Origin: Litoditis marina
Taxonomy: Eukaryota; Nematoda; Chromadorea; Rhabditida; Rhabditidae
NCBI GenBank assembly: GCA_964036275.1
Contig: CAXIWQ010000412.1
Coordinates: 62,001-126,000 of the forward strand
DNA length: 64,000 bases
Direction of reading: 5' to 3'
Made by a program: the position numbers and the translations under genes. The stretch's first letter is position 1; each line of letters begins with the position of its first letter. Positions 1-13,170 of the stretch are shown piece after piece. Below the pieces are notes generated by a model. The model saw nothing but the letters and a program-made list of their open reading frames with translations, searched no databases and was not told the DNA's origin.

Positions 1-3000
1 GTCAATAACCGCGCTAATTTATCGTTTGTGGCTGTGCGCCACAGAATGTAAAGTCGTATTAGGTTTTTGTAGCCATGAGCAACTTGATAGCCGTATGAAC
101 TGTTCTCTGTAGCTGCAAGGCAAAGAGTCGATAACCGCGTTAATTCGTATTTTGTGGCTGTGCGCCACAGAGTAGATTGTCGTATTAGGTTTTTGTAGCT
201 GGGAGCAACATATTTGATAGCCGTATGAACTGTTCTCTGTAGCTGCAAGGCAAAGAGTCGATAACCGCGTTAATTCGTATTTCGTGGCAGTGCGCCACAG
301 AATAGATTGTCGTATTAGGTTTTTGTAGCTGGGAACAACAGACTTGATAGCCGTATTAACTTTTTTCTGTAGCTGCAAAGCAAACAGTCGATAACCGCGT
401 TAATTCGTATTTTGTGGCTGTGCGCCACAGAATAGATAGTCGTATTAGGTTTTTGTAGCTGGGAGCAACATACTTGATAGCCGTATAAACTTTTTTCTGT
501 AGCTGCACGGCAAAGAGTCAATAACCGCGTTAATTTGTCTTTTGTGGCTGTGCGCCACAGAATATAAAGTCGTATTAGGTTTTTGTAGCTGGGAGCAACA
601 GACTTGATAGCCGTATAAACTTTTTTCTGTAGCTGCAAGGCAAAAAGGTAATAACCGCTTTAATTTGTCTTTTGTGGCTGTGCGCCACAGAATATAAAGT
701 CGTATTAGGTTTTTGTAGCCATGAGCAACAGACTTGATAGCCGTATAAACTTTTTTCTGTAGCTGCAAGGCAAAGAGTCGATAACCGCGTTAATTCGTAT
801 TTTGTGGCTGTGTGCCACAGAATAGATAGTTGTATTGGGTTTTTCTAGCTGGGAGCAACATACTTGATAGCCGTATAAACTTTTTTCTGTAGCTGCAAGG
901 CAAAGTGTCAATAACCGCGCTAATTTGTCTTTTGTGGCTGTGCGCCACAGAATGTAAAGTCGTATTAGGTTTTTGTAGCCATGAGCAACTTGATAGCCGT
1001 ATGAACTGTTCTCTGTAGCTGCAAGGCAAAGAGTCGATAACCGCGTTAATTCGTATTTTGTGGCTGTGCGCCACAGAGTAGATTGTCGTATTAGGTTTTT
1101 GTAGCTGGGAGCAACATATTTGATAGCCGTATGAACTGTTCTCTGTAGCTGCAAGGCAAAGAGTCGATAACCGCGTTAAATCGTATTTTGTGGCTGTGCG
1201 CCACAGAATAGATTGTCGTATCAGGTTTTTGTAGCTGAGAACAACAGACTTGATAGCCGTATTAACTTTTTTCTGTAGCTGCAAAGCAAACAGTCGATAA
1301 CCGCGTTAATTCGTATTTTGTGGCTGTGCGCCACAGAATAGATAGTAGTATTAGGTTTTTGTAGCTGGGAGCAACATACTTGATAGCCGTATAAACTTTT
1401 TTCTGTAGCTGCACGGCAAAGAGTCAATAACCGCGTTAATTTGTCTTTTGTGGCTGTGCGCCACAGAATATAAAGTCGTATTAGGTTTTTGTAGCTGGGA
1501 GCAACAGACTTGATAGCCGTATAAATTTTTTTCTGTAGCTGCAAGGCAAAGAGTCAATAACCGCGTTAATCTGTCTTTTGTGGCTGTGCGCCACATAATA
1601 TAAAGTCGTATTAGGTTTTTGTAGCTGGGAGCAACAGACTTGATAGCCGTATAAACTTTTTTCCGTAGCTGCAAGCCAATGAGTCGATAACCGCGTTAAT
1701 TCGTATTTCGTGGCTGTGCGCCACAAAATATATAGTCGTATTAGGTTTTTGTAGCTGGGAGCAACAGACTTGATAGCCGTATGAACTGTTCTCTGTAGCT
1801 GCAAGGCAAAGAGTCGATAACCGTGTTAATTCGTATTTTGTGGCTGTGCGCCACAGAGTAGATTGTCGTATTAGGTTTTTGTAGCTGGGAGCAACATATT
1901 TGATAGCCGTATGAACTGCTCTCTGTAGCTGCAAGGCAAAGAGTCGATAACCGCGTTAAATCGTATTTTGTGGCTGTGCGCCACAGAATAGATTGTCGTA
2001 TCAGGTTTTTGTAGCTGGGAACAACAGACTTGATAGCCGTATTAACTTTTTTTCTGTAGCTGCAAAGCAAACAGTCGATAACCGCGTTAATTCGTATTTT
2101 GTGGCTGTGCGCCACAGAATCGATAGTAGTATTAGGTTTTTGTAGCTGGGAGCAACATACTTGATAGCCGTATAAACTTTTTTCTGTAGCTGCACGGCAA
2201 AGAGTCAATAACCGCGTTAATTTGTCTTTTGTGGCTGTGCGCCACAGAATATAAAGTCGTATTAGGTTTTTGTAGCTGGGAGCAACAGACTTGATAGCCG
2301 TATAAATTTTTTTCTGTAGCTGCAAGGCAAAGAGTCAAAAACCGCGTTAATCTGTCTTTTGTGGCTGTGCGCCACATAATATAAAGTCGTATTAGGTTTT
2401 TGTAGCTGGGAGCAACAGACTTGATAGCCGTATAAACTTTTTTCCGTAGCTGCAAGCCAATGAGTCGATAACCGCGTTAATTCGTATTTCGTGGCTGTGC
2501 GCCACAAAATATATAGTCGTATTAGGTTTTTGTAGCTGGGAGCAACAGACTTGATAGCCGTATAAACTTTTTTTCTGTAGCTGCAAGGCAAAGAGTCAAT
2601 AACCGCGTTAATTCGTCTTTTGTGGCTGTGCGCCACAAAATAGATAGTCGTGTTAGGTCTTTGTAGCTGGGAGCAACAGACTGGATAGCCGTATGAACTT
2701 TTCTCTGTAACTGCAAGCCAAAGAGTCGATAACCGCGTTAATTTGTCTTTTGTGGCTGTGCGCCACAGAATATAAAGTCGTATTAGGTTTTTGTAGCTGG
2801 GAGCAACAGACGTGATAGCCGTATGAACTGTTCTCTGTAAGTGCAAGCCACAGAGTCAATAACCGCGTTAATTCGTATTTTCTGCTTGTGCACCACAGAA
2901 AAGATTGTCGTATTAGGTTTTTGTAGCTGGGAGCAACAGACTTGATAGCCGTATAAACTTTTATTCTGTAGCTGCAAGGCAAAGAGTCAATAACCGCGTT

Positions 3001-3720
3001 AATTCGTCTTTTGTGGCTGTGCGCCACAAAATAGATAGTCGTGTTAGGTCTTTGTAGCTGGGAGCAACAGACTGGATAGCCGTATGAACTTTTCTCTGTA
3101 ACTGCAAGCCAAAGAGTCGATAACCGCGTTAATTTGTCTTTTGTGGCTGTGCGCCACAGAATATAAAGTCGTATTAGGTTTTTGTAGCTGGGAGCAACAG
3201 ACGTGATAGCCGTATGAACTGTTCTCTGTAAGTGCAAGCCACAGAGTCAATAACCGCGTTAATTCGTATTTTCTGCTTGTGCACCACAGAAAAGATTGTC
3301 GTATTAGGTTTTTGTAGCTGGGAGCAACAGACTTGATAGCCGTATAAACTTTTTCCTGTAGCTGCAAGGCAAAGAGTCAATAACCGCGTTAAACTGCCTT
3401 TTGTGGCTGTGCGCCACAGGATATGCAGTCGTATTAGGTTTTTGTAGTTGTGAGCAACAGACTTGATAGCCGTGAGATTTTTTTTTCTGTAACTGCAAGC
3501 CGAAAAGTCGATAACCGCGTTAATTCGTATTTCGTGGCTGTGCGCCACAGAATAGATAGTCGTATTAGGTTCTTGTAGCTGGGAGCAACAAACTTGATAG
3601 CCGTATGAACTTTTTCCTGTAGCTGCAAGGCAAAGAGTCAATAACCGCGTTTATTTGTCTTTTGTGGCTGTGCGCCACAGAATATAAAGTCGCATTAGGT
3701 TTTTGTAGCTGGGAGCAACA
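1..3720. repeat. Type I satellite block
   Basis: Monomers here carry 'gtataaactttttt', 'gcaaggcaaagag' and 'ataaccgcg', and lack AAGCTT in sub-unit B. A short form, 'gagcaacttgatag' with four bases lost from 'caacagacttg', occurs near 80 and 985 and again near 14,581, 15,357, 18,769 and 19,797. The segment 705-1,284 is closely matched at 18,481-19,060 (offset 17,776) and 15,077-15,656 (offset 14,372), so this block shares ancestry with the interior of the array. A three-monomer (391 bp) tandem duplication covers about 2,455-3,237. Confidence 0.8.
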
Positions 3721-4189
3721 GACTTGATAGCCGTATAAGCTTTTTCTGTAGCTGCAAGCCAAAGAGTCGATAACAGCGTTAATTCGTATTTTGTGGCTGT
3801 GCGCCACAGAATATATAGTCGTATTAGGTTCTTGTAGCTGTGAGCAACACACTTGGTAGCCGTTTAAGCTTTTTTCTGTAGCTGCAAGCCAAAGAGTCGA
3901 TAACCGCGTTAATTCGTATTTCGTGGCTGTGCGCCACAGAATAGATAGTCGTATTAGGTTCTTGTAGCTGGGAGCAACAAACTTGATAGCCGTATGAACT
4001 TTTTTCTGTAGCTGCAAAGCAAACAGTCGATAACCGCGTTAATTCGTATTTTGTGGCTGTGCGCCACAGAATAGATAGTCGTATTACTTTCTTGTAGCTG
4101 GGAGCAACAGACTTGATAGCCGTATAAACTTTTTTCTGTAGCTGCAAGGCAAAGAGGTAATAACCGCGTTAATTTGTCTTTTGTGGCTG

Positions 4190-6255
4190 TGCGCCACAGA
4201 ATATAAAGTCGTATTAGGTTTTTGTAGCCATGAGCAACAGACTTGATAGCCGTATAAACTTTTTTCTGTAGCTTCAAGGCAAAGAGTCAATAACCGCGTT
4301 AATTTGTCTTTTGTGGCTGTGCGCCACAGAATATAAAGTCGTATTAGGTTTTTGTAGCTGGGAGCAACAGACTTGATAGCCGTATAAGCTTTTTCTGTAG
4401 CTGCAAGCCAAAGAGTCGATAACAGCGTTAATTCGTATTTTTTGGCTGTGCGCTACAGAATATATAGTCGTATTAGGTTCTTGTAGCTGTGAGCAACACA
4501 CTTGGTAGCCGTATAAGCTTTTTTTCTGTAGCTGCAAGCCAAAGAGTCGATAACAGCGTTAATTCGTATTTTGTGGCTGTGCGCCACAGAATAGATTGTC
4601 GTATTAGGTTTTTGTAGCTGAGAGCAACAGATTTGATAGCCGTATGAACTGTTCTCTGTAAATGCAAGCCAAAGAGTCGATAACCGCGTAAATTCGTATT
4701 TCGTGGCTGTGCGCCACAGAATATAAAGTCGTATTAGGTTTTTGTAGCTGGGAGCAACAGACTTGATAGCCGTATAAGCTTTTTCTGTAGCTGCAAGCCA
4801 AAGAGTCGATAACAGCGTTAATTCGTATTTTGTGGCTGTGCGCCACAGAATATATAGTCGTATTAGGTTCTTGTAGCTGTGAGCAACACACTTGGTAGCC
4901 GTATAAGCTTTTTTCTGTAGCTGCAAGCCAAAGAGTCGATAACAGCGTTAATTCGTATTTTGTGGCTGTGCGCCACAGAATAGATTGTCGTATTAGGTTT
5001 TTGTAGCTGGGAGCAACAGATTTGATAGCCGTATGAACTTTTTCCTGTAGCTGCAAGGCAAAGAGTCAATAACCGCGTTAATTTATCTTTTGTGGCTGTG
5101 CGCCACAGAATATAAAGTCGTATTAGGTTTTTGTAGCTGGGAGCAACATACTTGATAGCCGTATAAGCTTTTTCTGTAGCTGCAAGCCAAAGAGTCGATA
5201 ACAGCGTTAATTCGTATTTTGTGGCTGTGCGCCACAGAATATAAAGTCGTATTAGGTTTTTGTAGCCATGAGCAACAGACTTGATAGCCGTATAAACTTT
5301 TTTCTGTAGCTTCAAGGCAGAGTCAATAACCGCGTTAATTTGTCTTTTGTGGCTGTGCGCCACAGAATATAAAGTCGTATTAGGTTTTTGTAGCTGGGAG
5401 CAACAGACTTGATAGCCGTATAAGCTTTTTCTGTAGCTGCAAGCCAAAGAGTCGATAACAGCGTTAATTCGTATTTTGTGGCTGTGCGCTACAGAATATA
5501 TAGTCGTATTAGGTTCTTGTAGCTGTGAGCAACACACTTGGTAGCCGTATAAGCTTTTTTTCTGTAGCTGCAAGCCAAAGAGTCGATAACAGCGTTAATT
5601 CGTATTTTGTGGCTGTGCGCCACAGAATAGATTGTCGTATTAGGTTTTTGTAGCTGGGAGCAACAGATTTGATAGCCGTATGAACTGTTCTCTGTAAATG
5701 CAAGCCAAAGAGTCGATAACCGCGTAAATTCGTGTTTCGTGGCTGTGCGCCACAGAATATAAAGTCGTATTAGGTTGTTGTAGCTGGGAGCAACAGACTT
5801 GATAGCCGTATAAGCTTTTTCTGTAGCTGCAAGCCAAAGAGTCGATAACAGCGTTAATTCGTATTTTGTGGCTGTGCGCCACAGAATATATAGTCGTATT
5901 AGGTTCTTGTAGCTGTGAGCAACACACTTGGTAGCCGTATAAGCTTTTTTCTGTAGCTGCAAGCCAAAGAGTCGATAACAGCGTTAATTCGTATTTTGTG
6001 GCTGTGCGCCACAGAATAGATTGTCGTATTAGGTTTTTGTAGCTGGGAGCAACAGATTTGATAGCCGTATGAACTTTTTCCTGTAGCTGCAAGGCAAAGA
6101 GTCAATAACCGCGTTAATTTATCTTTTGTGGCTGTGCGCCACAGAATATAAAGTCGTATTAGGTTTTTGTAGCTGGGAGCAACAGACTTGATAGCCGTAT
6201 AAGCTTTTTCTGTAGCTGCAAGCCAAAGAGTCGATAACAGCGTTAATTCGTATTT
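4190..6255. repeat. Higher-order repeat: two tandem copies of 1,036 bp (8 monomers)
   Basis: Copy 1 is about 4,190-5,225 and copy 2 about 5,226-6,255. Both contain the private variants 'gtagcttcaagg' (near 4,272 and 5,308) and 'gtgcgctacag' (near 4,450 and 5,486) in matching positions. The match ends where copy 2 switches to 'agaatatatag' while the next segment after copy 1 has 'agaatataaag'. Boundaries are good to within about one monomer. Confidence 0.8.
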
Positions 6256-8678
6256 TGTGGCTGTGCGCCACAGAATATATAGTCGTATTAGGTTCTTGTA
6301 GCTGTGAGCAACACACTTGGTAGCCGTATAAGCTTTTTTCTGTAGCTGCAAGCCAAAGAGTCGATAACAGCGTTAATTCGTATTTTGTGGCTGTGCGCCA
6401 CAGAATAGATTGTCGTATTAGGTTTTTGTAGCTGGGAGCAACAGATTTGATAGCCGTATGAACTGTTCTCTGTAAATGCAAGCCAAAGAGTCGATAACCG
6501 CGTAAATTCGTATTTCGTGGCTGTGCGCCACAGAAAAGATAGTCGTATTACTTTCTTGTAGCTGGGAGCAACAGACTTGATAGCCGTATAAACTTTTTTC
6601 TGTAGCTGCAAGGCAAAGAGGTAATAACCGCGTTAATTTGTCTTTTGTGGCTGTGCGCCACAGAATATAATGTCGTATTAGGTTTTTGTAGCCATGAGCA
6701 ACAGACTTGATAGCCGTATAAACTTTTTTCTGTAGCTGCAAGGCAAAGAGTCAATAACCGCGTTAATTTGTCTTTTGTGGCTGTGCGCCACAGAATATAA
6801 AGTCGTATTAGGTTTTTGTAGCTGGGAGCAACATACTTGTTAGCCGGATAAGCTTTTTCTGTAGCTGCAAGCCAAAGAGTCGATAACAGCGTTAATTCGT
6901 ATTTTGTGGCTGTGCGCCACAGAATATATAAACGTATTAGGTTCTTGTAGCTGTGAGCAACACACTTGGTAGCCGTATAAGCTTTTTTCTGTAGCTGCAA
7001 GGCAAAGAGTCAATAACCGCGTTAATTTGTCTTTTGTGGCTGTGCGCCACAGAATATAAAGTCGTATTAGGTTTTTGTAGCTGGGAGCAACAGACTTGTT
7101 AGCCGTATAAGCTTTTTCTGTAGCTGCAAGCCAAAGAGTCGATAACAGCGTTAATTCGTATTTTGTGGCTGTGCGCCACAGAATAGATTGTCGTATTAGG
7201 TTTTTGTAGCTGGGAGCAACAGATTTGATAGCCGTATGAACTGTTCTCTGTAAATGCAAGCCAAAGAGTCGATAACCGCGTTAATTCGTATTTTGTGGCT
7301 GTGCGCCACAGAATAGATTGTCGTATCAGGTTTTTGTAGCTGGGAACAACAGACTTGATAGCCGTAATAACTTTTTTCTGTAGCTGCAAGGCAAAGAGTC
7401 AATAACCGCGTTAATTTATCTTTTGTGGCTGTGCGCCACAGAATATAAAGTCGTATTAGGTTTTTGTAGCTGGGAGCAACAGACTTGATAGCCGTATAAG
7501 CTTTTTCTGTAGCTGCAAGCCAAAGAGTCGATAACAGCGTTAATTCGTATTTTGTGGCTGTGCGCCACAGAATATATAGTCGTATTAGGTTCTTGTAGCT
7601 GTGAGCAACACACTTGGTAGCCGTATAAGCTTTTTTCTGTAGCTGCAAGCCAAAGAGTCGATAACAGCGTTAATTCGTATTTTGTGGCTGTGCGCCACAG
7701 AATAGATTGTCGTATTAGGTTTTTGTAGCTGGGAGCAACAGATTTGATAGCCGTATGAACTGTTCTCTGTAAATGCAAGCCAAAGAGTCGATAACCGCGT
7801 AAATTCGTATTTCGTGGCTGTGCGCCACAGAAAAGATAGTCGTATTACTTTCTTGTAGCTGGGAGCAACAGACTTGATAGCCGTATAAACTTTTTTCTGT
7901 AGCTGCAAGGCAAAGAGGTAATAACCGCGTTAATTTGTCTTTTGTGGCTGTGCGCCACAGAATATAATGTCGTATTAGGTTTTTGTAGCCATGAGCAACA
8001 GACTGATAGCCGTATAAACTTTTTTCTGTAGCTGCAAGGCAAAGAGTCAATAACCGCGTTAATTTGTCTTTTGTGGCTGTGCGCCACAGAATATAAAGTC
8101 GTATTAGGTTTTTGTAGCTGGGAGCAACATACTTGTTAGCCGGATAAGCTTTTTCTGTAGCTGCAAGCCAAAGAGTCGATAACAGCGTTAATTCGTATTT
8201 TGTGGCTGTGCGCCACAGAATATATAAACGTATTAGGTTCTTGTAGCTGTGAGCAACACACTTGGTAGCCGTATAAGCTTTTTTCTGTAGCTGCAAGGCA
8301 AAGAGTCAATAACCGCGTTAATTTGTCTTTTGTGGCTGTGCGCCACAGAATATAAAGTCGTATTAGGTTTTTGTAGCTGGGAGCAACAGACTTGTTAGCC
8401 GTATAAGCTTTTTCTGTAGCTGCAAGCCAAAGAGTCGATAACAGCGTTAATTCGTATTTTGTGGCTGTGCGCCACAGAATAGATTGTCGTATTAGGTTTT
8501 TGTAGCTGGGAGCAACAGATTTGATGGCCGTATGAACTGTTCTCTGTAAATGCAAGCCAAAGAGTCGATAACCGCGTTAATTCGTATTTTGTGGCTGTGC
8601 GCCACAGAATAGATTGTCGTATCAGGTTTTTGTAGCTGGGAACAACAGACTTGATAGCCGTAATAACTTTTTTCTGTA
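6085..8678. repeat. Higher-order repeat: two tandem copies of about 1,297 bp (10 monomers)
   Basis: Copy 1 is about 6,085-7,381 and copy 2 about 7,382-8,678. Private variants recur at the same offset: 'cacagaaaagatag' (near 6,530 and 7,827), 'gttagccggataagc' (6,839 and 8,135) and 'gccgtaataac' (7,362 and 8,659). Copy 2 has a one-base loss in 'caacagactgatag' near 8,000. The right end is a clean switch back to type I monomers. Confidence 0.8.
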
Positions 8679-8689
8679 GCTGCAAAGCA

Positions 8690-10200
8690 AACAGTCGATA
8701 ACCGCGTTAATTCGTATTTTGTGGCTGTGCGCCACAGAATATATAGTCGTATTAGGTTTTTGTAGCTGGGAGCAACATACTTGATAGCCGTATAAACTTT
8801 TTTCTGTAGCTGCACGGCAAAGAGTCAATAACCGCGTTAATTTGTCGTTTGTGGCTGTGTGCCACAGAATATAAAGTCGTATTAGGTTTTTGTAGCTGGG
8901 AGCAACAGACTTGATAGCCGTATAAACTTTTTTCTGTAGCTGCAAGGCAAAGAGGTAATAACCGCGTTAATTTGTCTTTTGTGGCTGTGCGCCACAGAAT
9001 ATAAAGTCGTATTAGGTTTTTGTAGCCATGAGCAACAGACTTGATAGCCGTATAAACTTTTTTCTGTAGCTGCAAGGCAAAGAGTCGATAACCGCGTTAA
9101 TTCGTATTTTGTGGCTGTGTGCCACAGAATAGATAGTTGTATTGGGTTTTCTAGCTGGGAGAAACATACTTGATAGCCGTATAAATTTTTTTCCTGTAGC
9201 TGCAAGGCAAAGAGTCAATAACCTCGTTAATCTGTCTTTTGTGGCTGTGCGCCACATAATATAAATTCGTATTAGGTTTTTGTAGCTGGGAGCAACAGAC
9301 TTGATAGCCGTATAAACTTTTTTCTGTAGCTGCACGGCAAAGAGTCGATAACCGCGTTGATTCGTATTTCGTGGCTGTGCGCCATAAAATATATAGTCGT
9401 ATTAGGTTTTTGTAGCTGGGAGCGACAGACTTGATAGCCGTATAAACTTTTTTTTCTGTAGCTGCAAGGCAAAGAGTCAATAACCGCGTTAATTCGTCTT
9501 TTGTGGCTGTGCGCCACGAATTAGATAGTCGTGTTAGGTCTTTGTAGCTGGGAGCAACAGACTGGATAGCCGTATGAACTTTTCTCTGTAACTGCAAGCC
9601 AAAGAGTCGATAACCGCGTTAATTTGTCTTTTGTGGCTGTGCGCCACAGAATATAAAGTCGTATTAGGTTTTTGTAGCTGGGAGCAACAGACGTGATAGC
9701 CGTATGAACTGTTCTCTGTAAATGCAAGCCACAGAGTCAATAACCGCGTTAATTCGTATTTTCTGCTTGTGCACAACAGAAAAGATGGTCGTATTAGGTT
9801 TTTGTAGCTGGGAGCAACAGACTTGATAGCCGTATAAACTTTTTCCTGTAGCTGCAAGGCAAAGAGTCAATAACCGCGTTAATTCGTATTTTGTGGTTGT
9901 GCACCACAGAAAAAATAGTCGTATTAAGTTTTTGTAGCTGGTAGCAACAGACTTGATAGCCGTATAAATTTTTTTCTGTAGCTGCAAGGCAAAGAGTCAA
10001 TAACCGCGTTAAACTGTCTTTTGTGGCTGTGCGCCACAGGATATACAGTCGTATTAGGTTTTTGTAGTTGTGAGCAACAGACTTGATAGCCGTGTGATTT
10101 TTTTTTTCTGTAACTGCAAGCCGAAGAGTCGATAACCGCGTTGATTCGTATTTCGTGGCTGTGCGCCACAGAATAGATAATCGTATTAGGTTCTTGTAGC
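8690..10200. repeat. Type I satellite block related to the 59.5-61.9 kb block
   Basis: Monomers return to type I. The series from about 9,500 to 10,200 has unusual markers: 'gccacgaattag', 'gacgtgatagcc', 'ttttctgcttgtgca' and 'gccgtgtgatttttttt'. The same markers recur in the same order at 50.5-51.0, 55.1-55.6, 59.7-60.4 and 61.1-61.8 kb. These are copies of one ancestral multi-monomer segment spread across more than 50 kb. Confidence 0.75.
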
Positions 10201-10260
10201 TGGGAGCAACAGACTTGATAGCCGTATAAGCTTTTTTCTGTAGCTGCAAGCCAAACAGTC

Positions 10261-10520
10261 GATAACAGCGTTAATTCGTATTTTGTGGCTGTGCGCCACA
10301 GAATATATAGTCGTATTAGGTTCTTGTAGCTGTGAGCAACTCACTTGGTAGCCGTATAAGCTTTTTTCTGTAGCTGCAAGCCAAACAGTCGATAACAGCG
10401 TTAATTCGTATTTTGTGGCTGTGCGCCACAGAATATATAGTCGTATTAGGTTCTTGTAGCTGTGAGCAACTCACTTGGTAGCCGTATAAGCTTTTTTCTG
10501 TAGCTGCAAGCCAAAGAGTC
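10261..10520. repeat. Two adjacent, apparently identical monomers (single-monomer duplication)
   Basis: Monomers 10,261-10,390 and 10,391-10,520 share the private variants 'gccaaacagtc' and 'gagcaactcacttgg'. By eye they are the same apart from the final 'aaac' becoming 'aaag'. The related segment near 61,950-62,110 has this monomer once, in an otherwise matching context. Confidence 0.8.
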
Positions 10521-10880
10521 GATAACAGCGTTAATTCGTACTTTGTGGCTGTGCGCCACAGAATAGATTGTCGTATTAGGTTTTTGTAGCTGGGAGCAAC
10601 ATATTTGATAGCCGTATGAACTGTTTACTGTAAATGCAAGCCAAAGAGTCGATAACCGCGTAAATTCGTATTTCGTGGCTGTGCGCCACAGAATAGATAG
10701 TCGTATTACTTTCTTGTAGCTGGGAGCAACAGACTTGATAGCCGTGTAAACTTTTTTTCTGTAGCTGCAAGCCAAAGAGTCGATAGCCGCGTTAATTCGT
10801 ATTTCGTGGCTGTGCGCCACAGAAGAGATAGTCGTATTGAGTTTTTGTAGCTTGGAGCAACAGATTTGATAGCCGTATGA

Positions 10881-10892
10881 ACTGTTTTTGGG
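10881..10892. repeat. Truncated-monomer junction, class 2 (scar)
   Basis: The end of one sub-unit A ('gtatgaactgtt') is joined directly to 'tgggagcaaag' of the next sub-unit A, so most of B, C and the start of A are missing. Equivalent junctions occur at about 11,569-11,578 and 17,587-17,596; the last, with 'gttcttggg', looks least altered. The shared junction means one deletion followed by copying. Confidence 0.75.
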
Positions 10893-13160
10893 AGCAAAGA
10901 TGTGATAGCCGTATATTTTTTTTCTGTAGCTGCAAGGCAAAGAGTCAATAACCGCGTTAATTCGTCTTTTGTGGCTGTGCGCCACAGAATATATAGTCGT
11001 GTTAGGTATTTGTAGCTGGGAGCAAAGATTTGATAGCCGTATGAACTTTTTTCTGTAGCTGCAAAGCAAACAGTCGATAACCGCGTGATTCGTATTTTGT
11101 GGCTGTGCGCCACAGAATAGATAGTCGTATTAGGTTTTTGTAGCTGGGAGCAACATACTTGATAGCCGTATAAACTTTTTTCTGTAGCTGCACGGCAAAG
11201 AGTCAATAACCGCGTTAATTTGTCTTTTGTGGCTGTGCGCCACAGAATATGAAGTCGTATTGCGTTTTTGTAGCTGGGAGCAACAGACTTGATAGCCGTA
11301 TAAACTTTTTTCCGTAGCTGCAAGGCAAAGAGGTAATAACCGCGTTAATTTGTCTTTTGTGGCTGTGCACCACAGAATATAAAGTCGTATTAGGTTTTTG
11401 TAGCCAGGAACAACATACTTGATAACCGTATAAACTTTTGTTTCTGTAGCTGCAAGGCAAAGAGTCGATAACCGCGTTTATTCGTATTTTGTGGCTGTGC
11501 GCCACAGAAGAGATAGTCGTATTGAGTTTTTGTAGCTTGGAGCAACAGATTTGATAGCCGTATGAACTGTTTTTGGGAGCAAAGATTTGATAGCCGTATA
11601 TTTTTTTTCTGTAGCTGCAAGGCAAAGAGTCAATAACCGCGTTAATTCGTCTTTTGTGGCTGTGCGCCACAGAATATATAGTCGTGTTAGGTCTTTGTAG
11701 CTGGGAGCAAAGATTTGATAGCCGTATGAACTTTTTTCTGTAGCTGCAAAGCAAACAGTCGATAACCGCGTTGATTCGTATTTTGTGGCTGTGCGCCACA
11801 GAATAGATAGTCGTATTAGGTTTTTGTAGCTGGGAGCAACATACTTGATAGCCGTATAAACTTTTTTCTGTAGCTGCACGGCAAAGAGTCAATAACCGCG
11901 TTAATTTGTCTTTTGTGGCTGTGCGCCACAGAATATGAAGTCGTATTGCGTTTTTGTAGCTGGGAGCAACAGACTTGATAGCCGTATAAACTTTTTTCCG
12001 TAGCTGCAAGGCAAAGAGGTAATAACCGCGTTAATTTGTCTTTTGTGGCTGTGCACCACAGAATATAAAGTCGTATTAGGTTTTTGTAGCCAGGAGCAAC
12101 AGACTTGATAGCCGTATAAACTTTTGTTTCTGTAGCTGCAAGGCAAAGAGTCGATAACCGCGTTTATTCGTATTTTGTGGCTGTGTGCAACAGAATAGAT
12201 AGTTGTATGGGGTCTTTCTAGCTGGGAGCAACATACTTGATAGCCATATAAACTTTTTTCTGTAGCTGCAAAACAAAGAGTCAATAACCGCGTTAATCTG
12301 TCTTTTGTGGCTGTGCGCCACAAAACATAAAGTCGTATTAGGTTTTTGTAGTTGGGAGCAACAGACTTGATAGCCGTATTATTTTTTTTTCTGTAACTGC
12401 AAGCCGAAGAGTCAATAACCGCGTTAATTCGTATTTCGTGGCTGTGCGCCACAGAATAGATAATCGTATTAGGTTTTTGTAGCTGGGAGCAACAGACTTG
12501 ATAGCCGTATAAACTTTTTTCTGTAGCTGCAAGGCAAAGAGTCGATAACCGCGTTAATTCGTATTTTGTGGCTGTGCGCCACAGAATAGATAATCGTATT
12601 AGGTTTTTGTAGCTGGGAGCAACAGACTTGATAGCCGTATGAACTTTTTTCTGTAGCTGCAAGGCAAAGAGTCAATAACCGCGTTAATTCGTCTTTTGTG
12701 GCTGTTCGCCACAGAATAGATTGTCGTATTAGGTTTTTGTAGCTGGGAGCAACAGATTTGATAGCCATATGAACTGTTCTCTGTAGCTACAAGGCAAAGA
12801 GTCGATAACCGCGTTAATTCGTATTTCGTGGCAGTGCGCCACAGAATTGATTGTCGTAATAGGTTTTTGTAGCTGGAAGAAACAGATTTGATAGCCGTGT
12901 GAACTGTTCTCTGTAGCTGCAAGCCAACGAGTCGATAACCGCGTTAGTTCGTATTTTGTGGCTGTGCGCCACAGAACAGATTGTCGTATTAGGTTTTTGT
13001 AGCTGGGAGCAACGGATTTGATAGCCGTATGATTTTTTTCTGTAGCTGCAAGGCATAGAGTCAATAACCGCGTTAATTCGTATTTTGTGGCTGTGCGCCA
13101 AGAATAGATAGTCGTATTAGGTTTTTGTAGCTGGAAGAAACAGATTTGATAGCCGTATGA

Positions 13161-13170
13161 ACTGTGGCTG
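13161..13170. repeat. Truncated-monomer junction, class 3 (sub-unit B lost)
   Basis: Sub-unit A ending 'gtatgaactg' runs straight into 'tggctgtgcg' of sub-unit C, deleting sub-unit B and the start of C. The junction has a short TGT microhomology. The same junction is at about 13,876-13,886, 62,991-63,000 and 63,851-63,860. All copies follow an A sub-unit with the rare form 'ctggaagaaac' or 'ctggaaaaaaac', tying the 13 kb and 63 kb regions together. Confidence 0.8.
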
